Under the pieces are notes generated by a model. It had not been told where the DNA came from. It was given only the letters and a program-made list of their open reading frames with translations, and searched no databases. Made by a program: the position numbers and the translations under genes. A stretch of DNA of 64,000 nt from Sycobia sp. Sy_11 (lineage: Eukaryota > Arthropoda > Insecta > Hymenoptera > Epichrysomallidae): the NCBI GenBank assembly GCA_018907035.1, contig JACCIC010000048.1, forward strand, positions 2,584,001 to 2,648,000, given 5' to 3'. Below, piece after piece: positions 47,186-61,079 of this stretch; position 1 is the stretch's first letter, and every line of letters starts with the position of its first letter.

Positions 47186-47612
47186 AACATTCGTCTGAGC
47201 TGGCTTGGTATTAATACTTTAAGCGGACTACTTTGAGTTGATGTTCGTGATTCAAGACGCCATGTAGTGGCCGCTGGTGAAACTGATTGTTAAAACTATT
47301 AACTTAATTTATTGATGAAAGTAAAATAATTTTCAATAAAAAACATAGCCTATGTCCTTCCCAAGATAATATAGAATCTATATGTTAAATTTCAGAACAA
47401 TCGGTTCAGTAGTTTTTTCGGTTATCGTGTACAAACAAAAACACGCTTTGTCCTTATAAATTAGTATATGATATGATATGATATGATATCATATGATATG
47501 GAGTATGATATGATGATATGATATGATATCATGATATGGTATGATGTGATATGATATAATGATATCGTATGATATGATATGATTATATGGTATGATATGA
47601 TATGATTTATAA
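47186..47612 (+). mobile_element. Family E copy E7, 3' end only
   Basis: From the GAACATTCGTCTGAGCTGG block to CGGTTCAGTAGTTTTTTCGG and CCTTATAAATTAGTATATGA. A long TATGATATGA microsatellite tail follows (to about 47612). Confidence 0.75.
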
Positions 47613-48090
47613 AAATACATCATCTGGACAAAATTTTATATGAAAATTTGAAATGTTATTTTTAGTTTAGTAGATTTTGTAATTTACATATAAATTATTT
47701 GTGAATAAAAATTAATTGTGAATAAAAACTGTTTTTTATAAATATATATCGTTTTATTTTTGTTCATAAAAAAATATATGCATTATTATACTTATAACCT
47801 AAAAATATTTTTTGTATATTAATAATTTGATCTCGCCCATAGCTGGCAATAAGTCCATTCTTTTGCTCCAGATTTTGCGCAAACACATACATTTATATTA
47901 CCCGCAATCTTGCGCAGCAGAACAAATCTCGCAATATACGCACATGTTACGAATGAATAGCGTAGATCTGAGCGGTAGCTGATGGTGGGTAGTGGGTTAG
48001 TCAGGTGGGGGCGGCTGAGGGGCCTCTATTTCTGAATTCTGATGGGGTGCAGATTTTTTCGCATAGCCCCGCGTAGCTGATGAGAGAACA
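47613..48090. promoter_or_regulatory. Upstream region and probable promoter of VPS15
   Basis: 47613..47940 is AT-rich. 47950..48090 becomes more GC-rich (GGTGGGGGCGGCTGAGGGGC), which is the expected place for the promoter. The transcription start cannot be set from sequence alone. Confidence 0.35.
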
Positions 48091-48222
48091 TTAGCTTAAT
48101 CTTTGTTTCGGCTTCTTATCCATTTTATCCATTTTTTCTTCCTTATATTAAGTGGGTTTATAAGAAAATTATCGGTTATTTATAATTGGTAACGTACGCG
48201 AAGTATATGTTTTATCGTTATT

Positions 48223-48309
48223 ATGTACAAGTATCAGCAATAAGGATTTTGCGTAGAGCAGCTGCGAATGCTGCTTTCGAAGATGATGCAAAGGCGCAAC
48301 TTCGACTAA
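48223..48309 (+). promoter_or_regulatory. Two short upstream reading frames in the VPS15 5' leader
   Basis: ATG at 48223 opens a 6-codon frame that stops at 48243. ATG at 48268 opens a 13-codon frame that stops at 48309. Both lie before the main ATG at 48445 if the leader begins upstream of 48220. They could lower translation of the main frame. This is inference, since the transcript start is unknown. Confidence 0.35.
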
Positions 48310-48444
48310 GACTGCGTAGACTAGCCGCATAATCACCAGGGTTAGGGAAAAATTAAGATTCGGGAAATTAAAAAGTGTATAACGGTGCGGACAGGTTGTT
48401 TGTTTTTACAGAAAGAGTGTATATAACTGCAATTGGTACACACA

Positions 48445-51193
48445 ATGGGCAATCAGCTGGTTGGGATTGCGCCGAGCCAAATCTTTCCGGTAGAGCATTA
48501 TCTTACTGATCATAGCGATCTCCGATTTGATGTCAGGTAAGTAAACGATGCTCAGAATTGGGTGCTTTTTTCTGTATTATGACCTTATAGGCCTACAGCT
48601 GATATTTCAATAATAGTTTGAATAATATACCAATAATAACAAATAATTTTTTCAAAGTTGCATGAAAGATCTTTTTGTGTTTATCTTTTGTTTGTAATTT
48701 TTACTTAATTTGATATAATAATTTGTTTACAAAATACTAATAATATCAATGTAATGCATAATTAATATTAATTTAGTGAAATAGAACTTAAAAAATAATT
48801 ATTTTATAACAACAAATTAAAGATATTATTAAATATAAAGCTAAAAATTAATTATATAAAATTAATTATAATTATATACTTTTATTATTATTATTATTAT
48901 TAATATTAATATTTAATTATAGATTGTATTTTGAGTATATTATAATCATAGAGCTTATAATATTTTAATCATTTTCTTTATTTTGGATTTTGAAAACAAT
49001 TTTATTTATATATTATTTTGCAAGATATTTCTTTCACCATGAATTATATAAATGTAATACAATGCTTATATAACTTAATTATTAAGAATTGTTAATATAT
49101 AACATTGTGTTAATTTACAGTTTGGGAAGCACAAGATTTTTTAAAGTGGCCAGAGCTAGAAGTCAAGAAGGGTTAATTGTTGTTAAAGTATTTGCAATTC
49201 ATGATCCCACTCTACCTTTGTCAACATATAAGGATAAATTAGAAGAAATAAGATCTAAGTTAGTCTCTGCTGTAAACTGTTTACCATTTCAACGTATGAT
49301 TGTAAGTTAATATTTATGAGAATATTAATATATTACTAACACTTTATTAAATATTTATTAATTTTTCACAGTTAACTGAAAAAGCAGGATTTATTATGAG
49401 AGAGTATGTCAAGTTTTCTCTTTACGATCGTATCAGTACAAGACCATTTTTAACAAGTTTAGAAAAAAAATGGATAACTTTTCAAGTGTTATATGCCTTA
49501 CATCAAGCTCATAAGTTTGGTGTTTGCCATGGAGATATTAAACTTGAAAACATTATGATAACAAGTTGGAATTGGGTTTTATTAACAGATTTTGCTAGTT
49601 TTAAGCCAACATATCTACCAGAAGATAATCCTGCTGATTTTTCATACTTTTTTGATACATCAAGAAGAAGGTAACTTAAGCTAAATTTTATTAAGTATAA
49701 AATGTATCTGAGCATATACAATATGAACAGTTACTTTTTCGTATTAATCTTATCTTTATGTGCAGCGTAATAACTTGATTAAAATATGATATAGAATTCA
49801 TTTATTAAGTTTAATCATAAATCTTTGTCATATTCAAACATGTTCATTTGAATCTATCGCAAATTTGGGATTCCTGTATATAACAAAGATCATCAAAATA
49901 TTATTTATATTTATTAATTTAAATTTCTTATAAAAAAGCTATTAATTTTCAAATTTAATGACATTTTTTTGAATATGGTAAATTGTGAAATTTTTTTATT
50001 TATGATAATTTAGTAATTGAGAATTTTTGTTTTAGAACATGCTATATTGCACCAGAACGTTTTGTTAAAACGTTAAGTTCAGAGCCTAATAGCACATTAC
50101 TTTTTCCGGAACAAGAGCTTAAAACAGGAGATTTACATCCAATGATGGATATTTTTTCAGCAGGTTGCGCTTTAATAGAATTATACAATGAGGGACACCC
50201 TCCATTCGACTTTTCTCAATTATTTGGTAAATATTTAATTACATTTTGAAAACATTAATTTATATATAGAATCATTAACTACTAAAATCTTTAAAATATG
50301 AAGTTCTTTATAACTTTATTTACTAATACTAATGGATTTAGTTTTTAATTATATTATTAAATAGTTTAATTTAATTATATAGTTATTAATAAACTTATTT
50401 ATATTATTTAATGAGTAAAATATTAATAATATTACATTTACATTTGTAGCTTACAGAAATGGTGAATACTCTACAAATAAACATTTAAATAATATAGAAG
50501 ATATAGGTATTCGAGAGCTATTAGCTTCTATGATTGAAAAGAATCCATTAAATCGTAAAAGTGCCGAACTGTATCTATCACAGGCACGCGGTAATATATT
50601 TCCCGAATACTTTTACAGTTTTCTGCAATCATATATGCAAATCTTTTCTGCTGCACCAATTCTCTCGCCTGATGAAAAAATAAGCAGACTGAAAAAGGAT
50701 ATTGGTAGTATCACTAGCATGTTCAAACATCAAAATGAAGAAAAATCTAAAAATGTAAAAATAAATCATTCAGAAAGTGAAAAAAATGTTGAAAATGTTA
50801 AAAATAATTCAGATTCTAATGTAAAAAATACAGCAATAGAAAAAGATGATACTCAAAGTTTAGATCAAATTGTAGATGACATGAACAGTAATTTAAAATT
50901 AGATTCTCCCAATTCTTCTACTCAAGAGATCAAAGAAACTGAAGAGAATTCACAGAAGAGTAAATCTAATATGGAAGATATTGACAATGAAGAAGGGCTT
51001 GTTATTATAACGCAACTTGTTACTTCCTGTATTAGAGGACTACATCATTCACAATCTAAACTTCAGAGTCTTGAAATATTGCTTGAATTAGCAGAGAACA
51101 CGTCGGATGAAATTATTTTAGATAGAATTTTACCATATATTGTATGTTCTTAAAAAATTCTCATTATTCTATACTATTATTCAATATATTATG

Positions 51194-51257
<64 letters not shown>

Positions 51258-54200
51258 TTACCAAACGTTGCGGTAAATTTTATTTAAACGCATACGCAAG
51301 CGAATAAACGTATGATACAAAAATGATTGTTTAAATAATTGTTAATTTATTTTTTAAAATAACAGTGGAAATAGATAAATAAGTGTATATAAAATAATTT
51401 AATATACTATTTGTATATATAAGACAAGAAGCAATGTCGTTTTCTATATTAATGTGATAAATTAATTTTTTTTTATTCATAATTTTAAACAGTTTTAAGT
51501 ATAAATTTATTATAAATCTTATAATTCAACAAAGTGTATAGTAATATATAAAAATACATTAGGTAAATTATAAGTAAATTCATATTTCTTTACATGTTAA
51601 CATTTGTATTTTGATTTTAGTTTCATCTTGTTCATGACCCTGCTCCCAGAGTAAGAGTATCGGCTATTCATACATTAACCAAGTGTCTTAATCTTGTAAA
51701 AACAATTCCACCATCAGACGTCAATATTTTTCCAGAGTATATATTGCCAGGATTAGCCCATCTTACACAAGATGAAGCAGTTATCGTAAGAGCAGCATAT
51801 GCGGAAAATATTGCTCATTTAGCTCAAATTGCACTTCGATATTTAGAAAATTCTCATCTTTCCACTACAGAAAATAATGAAGCTCCAAATCCAAATTACA
51901 ATACCGAACTTCAGACTTTGCATGAAATGGTGATTAAAAATATCCTTTTCTTTTCTTCTAAAATATATTCTTTAGATATAATAAATTATAATAATTTATA
52001 ATATTATAATATATTTATAATATAATAATATGTTTAATTAGAAGTATTTATTACTGTTTGTTACTGTATGTTATTATTGATTTATAAATATTATCATTAT
52101 ATATGTTAGATTCAGCAATCAGTTTCTATGATGCTAACTGATCAACAAAATATAGTGAAACAAACCTTAATGGAAAGTTCAATTAACAAGCTATGCATAT
52201 TTTTTGGAAAACAAAAAGCTAACGACGTTTTACTAAGTCATGTTATTACATTTCTTAATGATAACAATGATAAGCAATTACGAGGATCTTTTTATAAATG
52301 CATTGTCGATGTGGCTGCTTATGTTGGCTGGCATTGTAGTCCAATATTAATGCCTTTACTTCAACAAGGTTTGACGGATCCAGAAGAATTTGTAACAACA
52401 AAAGCAATTACTGCAATGGCTGCCCTAACAGAACTGTGTCTTTTACATAAATCCGCTTTGTATCAGTTACTTCAAGAAACTGTAGTTTTTTTAGTAAGTT
52501 TATATCATCAGAATATATTCTTAATTTTCTTCTCTTATCTTACAAAAATGTTAAAAATAATCTTATAAAAACTTTTATTATTTAATTTTTAAAATTAAAT
52601 ATAAATTAACTTTTAGGATGCAGACAAACTGACTTATGATACAAAATAAATTTATGTCAATTTATTAAATTATTTTTCAAAAGTTTTGATAAAAATAATT
52701 TACTAAACTAATAAATATTTCTATTAACCAATAAAATTATTTGTTAGATTAATTACAACAATTGACATAAGTACAAGTACAATTTTAATTTTTAATAATG
52801 GTTTGCGTAATTTATTATATTTTTAGGTGCATCCTAATTTATGGATTAGACATGCTACTGTTGGTTTTATATCAGCAGCAGCATGTACACTAAATATAGT
52901 TGATGTACAATGCAAAGTACAACCAATAATACAGCCATACTTGAAGCATCAGGTTATACAAATAGAAAAGGAAGTTCTACTGCTAGATGCACTAGTTACT
53001 CCAATACCTCGCACGATCTTTGATGCTGTGATAAAATATAATGACATTGAAGATCTTTTTCACGTTTTTGAGCAAAGAAAAACTGCTAGACTTAAAGCTG
53101 ATACTGGTATTATTCCCCAAAACAAAGACGTAAATACTGCTTTACGTAATGTAAGTATAAGAAATCCTGCAAAAGCATTAATTTTTTTTACCTTTTACTA
53201 ATTTTCTTTTATTAATATATTTTAAATTAATAACATTTTATTTGGTATATTTAGATTTATAAATAAAATACTAAAATAATTAAAACATGATTGTCAAAAT
53301 TTGTTTCTGATTTTAAATATTAATTAATTGTAATAGTTAATTCTGATTAATTTTTGATTAATTGATTAATTATTGTTTGATTAATTAATTACTTCCAGAT
53401 AAAATTGAAGATAAGAATACAATATTTTAGTTTTTAATATAATTTTTAGTTATTCAGACGTTTAAATTCAGAGCCAATGACAGAAGCTATGGAAGATCAA
53501 TTACTAGTTATGAAGCCACATTTGTTAAAAATTAATAAATATCGCCAATCAGTAGATGCAAAGCTACAATCAGTTCCAGTATCTGGTAAACTGGAACTCG
53601 GATCAATAAAACATAAGCTTAGCTATCACTCTTTTCCACTTTATCCAGATACTAAAAGTGACATCGGACTTCCTTCATTTAAAAAATTAGATCGTAGAAC
53701 TTCAGATAGTACTTCTACATATGCATCTATGAATCAGGAGTGGCGCACCATGTTTGCTGCTCAAGATAGTAGTCAAGTATGTGCATTGACAATTACTTAA
53801 GTTGATATCAATTTTATAAAATATATTAAATAAAACTTTGGATTTACCTAAAAACCGTAATAGTTTTGAATTTATATAAAATAAATTAAAAACTATTTAA
53901 TTACTTAGCACCCAGCTGTGAAAATTTCGGATATGTCGACAAGCGGTGGTAGTCCTAGTCAAAGCATTCATGGTGGTGATAGCCATCTATCTCCACAACA
54001 TAGTTTAACTGAGACAACGACTAGTATCAATGACCATTCGCTTCATGAACGTTCATATATTCAGTGTAAATATATTTACTTATGCATTTAATTGAAGCTT
54101 TAAATACTTTTATTTTCTAAACCTGCAATGTAAAAAAAAATTAATTAACTTAAGACATTACGAATAATGATAATTTTTTTGTTGATTTAATGAAAATAAT

Positions 54201-56422
54201 TATTTATCTTCAAAGCTAATACACGTAAATAATTAAGATTTTATAATACATTGCATATAGTATTTTGCTCAATATTTTGACATATTTTATTTCTTGTAAG
54301 TTTGCATGACAAAAATATAAACTATTCACGATTTGCAACAGACGCGACACTTTATGGTTTTGCAGACAGATGTGCCCCTTGTCGATTGGAGTTAAGACAG
54401 TTAACATATAGAAAACAAGAGCATCATGCTGCAGCAGTAAGGGCTCAACATTGGGCCGATAATATTGCTTGGAAAGCAGGTATAAAAAAAATTATTATCT
54501 GAATAAAAATTCATTGAAATATTTAAATTCATTCGTTAATATTAATAGCAACTAATTTCTAATTTTAATAAATTGCAGTATAAATAAATTCGATTTGACA
54601 ATAATAATATATTAATTTATGATACATATTTAAAATTAAGCTTTCAAAACTAAGGATTTCTGTTTTACTTTTTGTACAAAGAATATATTATTTTCTATAA
54701 ATGTTATAAATGTAAAGTTTAGTTAGAACTTTTTCTTCAAAGGTTCTAGGTTGTTACCCAGTGGCTGGAGACCTAGAGGGGTTCTTGTAGCATATCTTCA
54801 TGAGCACAGAGCTGCTGTCAATCGACTGGTTTCAGTGCCAGATACTAGTCTTTTTGCAAGTAGTTCATCCGATAGTTACATAAAAATTTGGGATGCAAGT
54901 AGGATGGAGGGTAGAAACATTGCAAACCGATCTAGGTGATTTTTTATTCCCTCTAATTGGTACAATGTGTGTATGTTAAAGATTAAATTGTCTAAGTAAA
55001 ACTGCTATTTTTATAGACAAACATATATGCACAGAGGTGGTCCATTAATCGGCCTCGTAGCTTGTGAACAAGGACAATCTCTCGCCAGTACGGCTAGTCA
55101 GTCTGGAACTGTATTTGTACTAAGGATCGAACAAAATTCGAGTAAAATGAATGTCTTATATTCAAGACAATTAGACTTGCAAGAAGAGGGCTGTGCTGTA
55201 GATCTTCAATATATGGATTCAGGATCACAGTCAGTGCTAGTATATGCTTCACTCTATGGTTCACTTACTGGTTGGGATTTGAGATCTCCCGGTACAGCTT
55301 GGAAATTGGAAAATGACTTAAAACATGGGGTTATCACTTCTTTTTGTATTAATAACTACCAACAATGGTTGACACTTGGCACAAGTTCTGGTACACACAT
55401 ATGCTGGGACTTGAGATTCCAACTACCTATTAGCATAATAGAACATCCTTCAGGTGAATATATATTCTTTAAATGTAATTATATTATAATAAATTTTTTT
55501 TTCTTTTTAAATTTTAGGAGCTCGAGTTAGAAAAGTGATAACTCATCCAACAGAAAATTCCTGGATTATATCTGCGGTCCAAGGAAATAATGAAATTTCC
55601 ATGTGGAATTTGGAAACGGGTTTCCGACAAATGGTACTTTGGGCATCTAACTCTCCTCCATTGAGTCACTCCCAAAGCGGTCACAGCATTTGTGCAATAC
55701 ATTCAGCTTGTATCGATCGCAATGGCTTTCTGTTAGCTAGTGGGACAGATATGAGATTACGATTTTGGAATCTACAGTCACCATGTGAATCATATGTTGT
55801 TCTGCCAGCAGCAACGGAAACTCTTAAACCAAATTCGTTAGTTTATGAGTAAGTATTCGGTTATCAATTTACTAGGTTTTTTAATCAAAGTTATATTTTC
55901 GTTAATATGTTATTTATATTCTTAATTATTTTTATTTATTTTTATATTTAGTATTTGTATCGTTTATTAATATTTAACTACTTAAATTTATATAAAGCAT
56001 TGATTTTTTTAGAACCAAATCATTAAATTATTTATTTGATTGTTATTCATATTTTAGTAGTATTTTCCTTTATATCATTTGTTTGCTTTTTTTGTTTTCT
56101 TCAAAACTAACATTAGTTTCTTTTTATATCTTTTCAATAAACAAAATGTATAAATATTTATAAAAGCTAACGGTAGTTATCGATTATCGACAGGCAACGT
56201 TTAATAGATGGCACGAATGTAGTGCAAGAGCTATGCGCAGGTGATGTGACCGTACCAAACTCTGTTGGTGGATCGAATATGCGAAGCCAAGGCATGGAAG
56301 AAGGTGGTCCCGGTCCCGAATCACCACATCCAGGCCACCATGATACTATCAGTTCTGTAGCAATGTCTAATTCTTGTATATTAACTGGCAGTACTGACGG
56401 CCTTATACAGGTGTGGAAGTGA
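48445..56422 (+). CDS. Vps15: VPS15 / PIK3R4, regulatory pseudokinase subunit of VPS34 complex
   Basis: Scaffold subunit that holds VPS34 lipid kinase and Beclin-1/VPS30 in the complexes making PI3P on endosomes and autophagic membranes. Coding exons: 48445..48536, 49121..49301, 49372..49670, 50036..50226, 50450..51141, 51621..51929, 52110..52493, 52827..53150, 53450..53776, 53909..54065, 54366..54479, 54743..54935, 55017..55453, 55518..55848, 56194..56422. All introns are GT-AG, phases agree, and the total is 1419 residues (human about 1358). [12 protein letters not shown] at the start has the Gly2 N-myristoylation signal. Pseudokinase domain at about 25..325: K53, HGDIK at 144..148 (not HRD) and DFA at 164..166 (not DFG), both usual in VPS15. 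HEAT-type helical repeats lie at about 400..770, a Ser-rich linker follows, and WD40 repeats lie at about 1030..1419. Exon 5 carries a low-complexity Lys/Asn/Ser insert. No defect seen. Confidence 0.95.
51196..51251. repeat. (TA)n microsatellite in VPS15 intron 5
   Basis: About 56 bp of TA inside the intron between coding exons 5 and 6. Confidence 0.95.
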
Positions 56423-56784
56423 TGTATACTTGAAACATTAATTTAGTAGAACCACACATTGCGAATATATATGATACAGACATACAAATACTTAATTTAT
56501 ACGTTGTATATACACCAACGTAACCGCTAATTGAAATTCGCTTGAGATCTGCTGTTTTACAATTTACTTGCTTGAAGAAAAGTTTTCATCTTTCAGATAA
56601 TTATAAGTTTAATTTACCTTAAATAAGTATGACTAGTTTCCAAAGTAATTCCAAACAGTTGTCAATAATATTTTATTAGAAATTTGATACTAAAAATTTT
56701 GTAATTACTTTGTTAAATTTTAGTAAATTTTAAAAAACATGGTCACTTTGTAGCTGTAATAACGTTTTTCTCTCTCTCTCTCTC

Positions 56785-56861
<77 letters not shown>

Positions 56862-57625
56862 TAAATAAATCAAATTAGAATTCGATTTTTATAATTAAAA
56901 TTAAAAAACATTTAGCAATTTGAATAATAATTTAAAAAGAAGTCTTATATCATATCTTGAATTTTCAAGAAGGAAATAATGTTTAAATTTTATTTACGAA
57001 TTCTAATTTAAATCGGAATTTGTGCACAAAAAATGGTTTAAATTGAATAATTTTAAACTGTTGAATGATATTAGCATATATCAGATGTTTATGTTTGAGA
57101 TTCGGTAAAACTGATAATAAATCATAAGAAACATTTGCGGTAATGCAACCACGCACATGTTCATTTATATTGTGTATAATGTTGTGATTACAGTATGAAA
57201 TTAATACAAAAATTTAGGTCATATGTGTTTGTATTTCCAAAAATTCGAATTGCATGGATCGGGTTGCTCAAAGCTTGATATAATTTATCAATTTATTTTA
57301 AGCAACTTTGACATATAAATATTGTAAAAATGTTATTTTTGTATATAAAAATATGTCATACATGACTAGTTAAGTAGTACTGATATGCGCATCTAATTAA
57401 TTACAAGATTATATTTCGTTATTTAGAATCCATGAATTTTGTAAATAGCAATAATTATTTTATGTATATTATAACAATGAAATTTATTCAAGTTGTTTTA
57501 TAAGTTCATTTTAAGTCAGTTAGTAACATATTTTTTATGTTGCATTTTATCTGAAATGTAAAATAAAATGCTTATTAGAGCTAAACAATATCAGATAAAA
57601 AGTACTGATATCTTTTTCAATAAAT
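56423..57625 (+). other. VPS15 3' UTR (approximate)
   Basis: Downstream of the TGA stop. Candidate poly-A signals are AATAAA within TGTAAAATAAAATGC (about 57560) and AATAAA near 57620. A (TC)n(TA)n tract (56769..56854) lies inside. The true end cannot be fixed without transcript data. Confidence 0.5.
56769..56854. repeat. (TC)n and (TA)n in the VPS15 3' region
   Basis: (TC)n to about 56785, then (TA)n to 56854. Confidence 0.95.
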
Positions 57626-59490
57626 CTATTTTTGACTGATAATCAACTATTCCATTGTTGAAACAATTATTAAAATAGTATAGACTTCACGAAGTCATAT
57701 TGTAATATAAATTTATATATTATTGAAACTAGTTATAACTTTTATAATTATAATTTGATGATTAGCATGCTTACTCCTACTTGTAAATAGTTCAAAATGA
57801 ATATTCGTTCGAAAATTTAGTTGTGGATAATATAAATTGAGAAATTATCCATGTATCTAAAATAAGTTTTCATTACTATTTTTACTTATAACACTGTATA
57901 TAGGTAAGGAAAAAGGCAAAACTGTGCAAGAAAAAGTGAGAGATTAACGAACGATACTGAATTTTTGAAAAAAATTTACATTTTGCAGATTGGTCTTAAT
58001 ACGAAAATAACGTTTTGACTGATAGTACATATATTTTGGATCAATTCTCTAATATATTATATCCATATTGTTATAATAAATTGTTATTTTTTTCACCATA
58101 CACGCAAACTACTAATTATTTTTTATAACTTATTTATCCTATAAAGTAAAAGAATAAAAATGACCTTTATTTATCCAGAAGAAATTATACAACTTCTCAT
58201 GGAGGACATATTGAATCAATTGCAAACTATACAATATTTACTTTTATCAGAAATTGACTATTTGATTATCATAAAGAAATTCTTAGAAATTTATTACAAA
58301 TATTGCTTTAACGAACTAGATAATTTTTTCAATTTTCATAAAAATTATAAAACTAATTTATGCTGATTTCATATAGAAGTAAGGTCATATTTAAAAAGAG
58401 TGATTTAAACAGCTAAATTCTATTAAATTAAATTTAATCTAGGTTCATCTAGAAGCGTAAAAGCTAGTGTTAACGAGTTATTCAGTAAAAACTAAGTAAG
58501 TATAATACATATACTAAATAAATATATGATAATGCTTCGATATCTGAAAAGTTTAACAAGGGTGTAATGGTCGTAGGTGGAAGGTTGATCCACTTGTTTA
58601 TTATATATGATTGAGATGCATTAAATAAATATAATTGTTATTATGTTTGTACTTAAATTTTTAATCTGAATGTAACTAAATTTTTAAAGAAGGCCTAATT
58701 TTCTCTTTAGTTTCTCTTTCTATTTTTCTTATAAGAGCTTAGATTTCAATTTCTCTAGGTAACAATCACGTAGCATTCATGCAACATTATTAAATTACAA
58801 TTTTAAATTGATTGAATTTTAAAAAAATTCATTTCTAAAAATGAATTATATTTTATATTAAGTTACTAATATAAAATACTAAAATTAACTCATTTTTTTA
58901 ATCTCTTATAAATGTGTTTGTCTATTTAACTGCGTATTGCATATGCTCTCAAACGTCAGAGAAATTTTATTATCTTAGAGAATTGAAACGTTTTGTTTAT
59001 CTGACTGGATCATCCCGACAATGAAATCTACTATTAAATCTGTTATAGCTCGCAATAAAATGTGCAATCGAGATCGTAAATTCTATTTTCATCATTGTTA
59101 ATTGCGAAGAGCTATTGAGTTGAATCGTAAGGTCAAAATGTACGCGAGTATTTCATATACAATTTCATATAATTTCATATGATTTTACATTGATCTGAAG
59201 TTAAATTTAAAATGTCTTCAACTTCTTTTACATTATTTTTAATAACTGCAGCAAATATTATTTTTTATTCAGATATTTTTGTCAAAATAATTCTTTAACA
59301 ATTAGAGCCCAATGCTTCACTTTAAAAAAGAAGATTTTTTACGATGAATGCGAAAGTAATTATATTTTTGATTTCCTTTTACGCGTTACGTTTGTTAGTT
59401 ACATAAATGAAATATATGATATTCTGATAGATTAGAAACAAATGTAACAACTTGTTTATAAAAACAAAAAGGTATATTATATAATATAAA
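57626..59490. other. AT-rich intergenic stretch
   Basis: No gene recognised. The 68-codon frame at 58160..58366 starts with ATG but has no known domain. Confidence 0.6.
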
Positions 59491-59673
59491 TAAGTAATTT
59501 TATTGGTCTTTACTTATATTTTTATAGTTATTTGCTAACATAGAATATTAACATAATTTTTGTTATTTTTATTATTGTTAATTTTTAAGCTAATTTAATT
59601 TTATTTTTAGTATCAATTTCTATTTCAAATTATTCGGGGGTGATCATAAACAAGGACAGTCTGACTGTCATTA

Positions 59674-59741
<68 letters not shown>

Positions 59742-60020
59742 GTCGGTCTATTCATGTTTCCATATATCGGTGCTAATCAGCGACGGAGATCTACGATGTT
59801 TTGTATACAAAGCACATATCAATTATTGCAGCGATACTTGTGCCAAACGGCCGAGATCGAGATTTGAACTCGGATCACCAAGTTACTAGTCCTTCGCTCT
59901 AGTAATCGAGCCTTCGTAGGCCTCATTGTAATATATTATAGTATAAATACTGTCAGGCCGATAAAAATATTTATTAATTTAATTCACAACAGTCGACATA
60001 ATTACCATTTTTAATTTTAT
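59490..60020. mobile_element. PLE-derived fragment with tRNA-like insert
   Basis: Plus-strand PLE 3' UTR: GGACAGTCTGACTGTCATT at about 59653, and on the far side TGTCAGGCCGATAAAAATAT, TTATTAATT and CAGTCGACATAATTAC at the terminus (about 59950..60005). Between them lie (TA)n (59682..59737) and about 180 bp ending in the tRNA-like segment. TTTATTGGTCTTTAC near 59500 is a possible inverted terminus, so this could be another inverted-dimer remnant. Confidence 0.6.
59849..59923 (-). other. tRNA-like segment (tRNA-derived SINE or tRNA pseudogene)
   Basis: The reverse strand reads like a tRNA. It has an A-box-like GGCTCGATTACTAGAGC, a 7-base candidate anticodon loop CTAGTAA with T33 and A37, and a B-box GAGTTCAAATCTC with paired T-arm. 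The outer ends can pair (GGCC with GGCC). The anticodon stem pairs poorly and the segment lies inside a PLE UTR, so a tRNA-derived SINE head is more likely than a working tRNA gene. Confidence 0.45.
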
Positions 60021-61079
60021 ATTATATTATCTAACATCATTTATGATATATTTTTCTCTCATTAACAGCTTTCAATAATTATTTTTAACATTGGTATATA
60101 GTCAAAACATTACTTTACGCAAATTAATGAATACAGCGATTCGTATTTTCTCAGAAAACCAGATTTTGAAAAGATCTTTCCATATTTATGCATCTACAAA
60201 ATCTTATATATATATATAAAGAGACCTACGTATAAAAGTCCTTAAAAATATCTTCATTAAAACTCGAAACTTTTCACTGTTTGAATTGTTCGAATGCACC
60301 AAGCTCGATTCGATTCAAAACTTTGAATGTTCGAACGTTTAAACAACTCAACTATTATACATATACATTTTTAATTCAATTTTTTATGTATAAGTTTCAA
60401 CCATCACATCTTCCTCAAATATATGCGTGCCCGTATTGTCGTCATCGTATGTTTCAAAGACGTCATCCATAAATAATTGAATTACAGCTTTAACTAAAAA
60501 GTATGAACAAAAATTAAATAAAAATCTTACACGGGTGCCCAATTATCGCAAATATCAACGGTTGTGGTTAAAGATTTAGAGATTCAAGCATTCGAACCTC
60601 CAATCGAACTGAATTCGAATTTTTCTATTCTATTCTCTGTTTTAACATTTTTTCCAAAAATTATTTTTTACGTCTTAAGGTAGACGCCTAATTTAAAAAT
60701 AAACAAGTCCAAAATAGTTTAAATAATTAATATATTATATTGTGTAATTATAATTTTCGCACTGATTATACCGAGTTTAATTCTGAATGTTACTTTTCGA
60801 AATTGATTTTTCATGATTTTTCTAACAGTTTCATAAGACTAAAGTATGATTATTTTTGCCAATGATATCTGTCTGATAAAATATTATTATATAGTAAAAG
60901 ATTTTAGTTCTTTTAGGTATTTTCAAAGTTTAAATTCTTTTATAAATTTAAGCGATATAAAGATCGTAAAATGAGATGAAAATAACATAATATAAAGTCT
61001 TTGTCGAAAGTGATGTGTTTTGTGAGTTTTGTGCGAAAAAAACAATCTGCATTAGATAGTCACCGTGTACGACCCCTTT
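60021..61079. other. AT-rich stretch, nothing recognised
   Basis: It includes TTCGAA-rich words around 60280..60350 and 60590..60620. No gene or element end seen. Confidence 0.55.

Noticed and set aside
58160..58366. 68-codon frame downstream of VPS15
   Set aside because: AT-rich, no known domain and no transcript or splice support.
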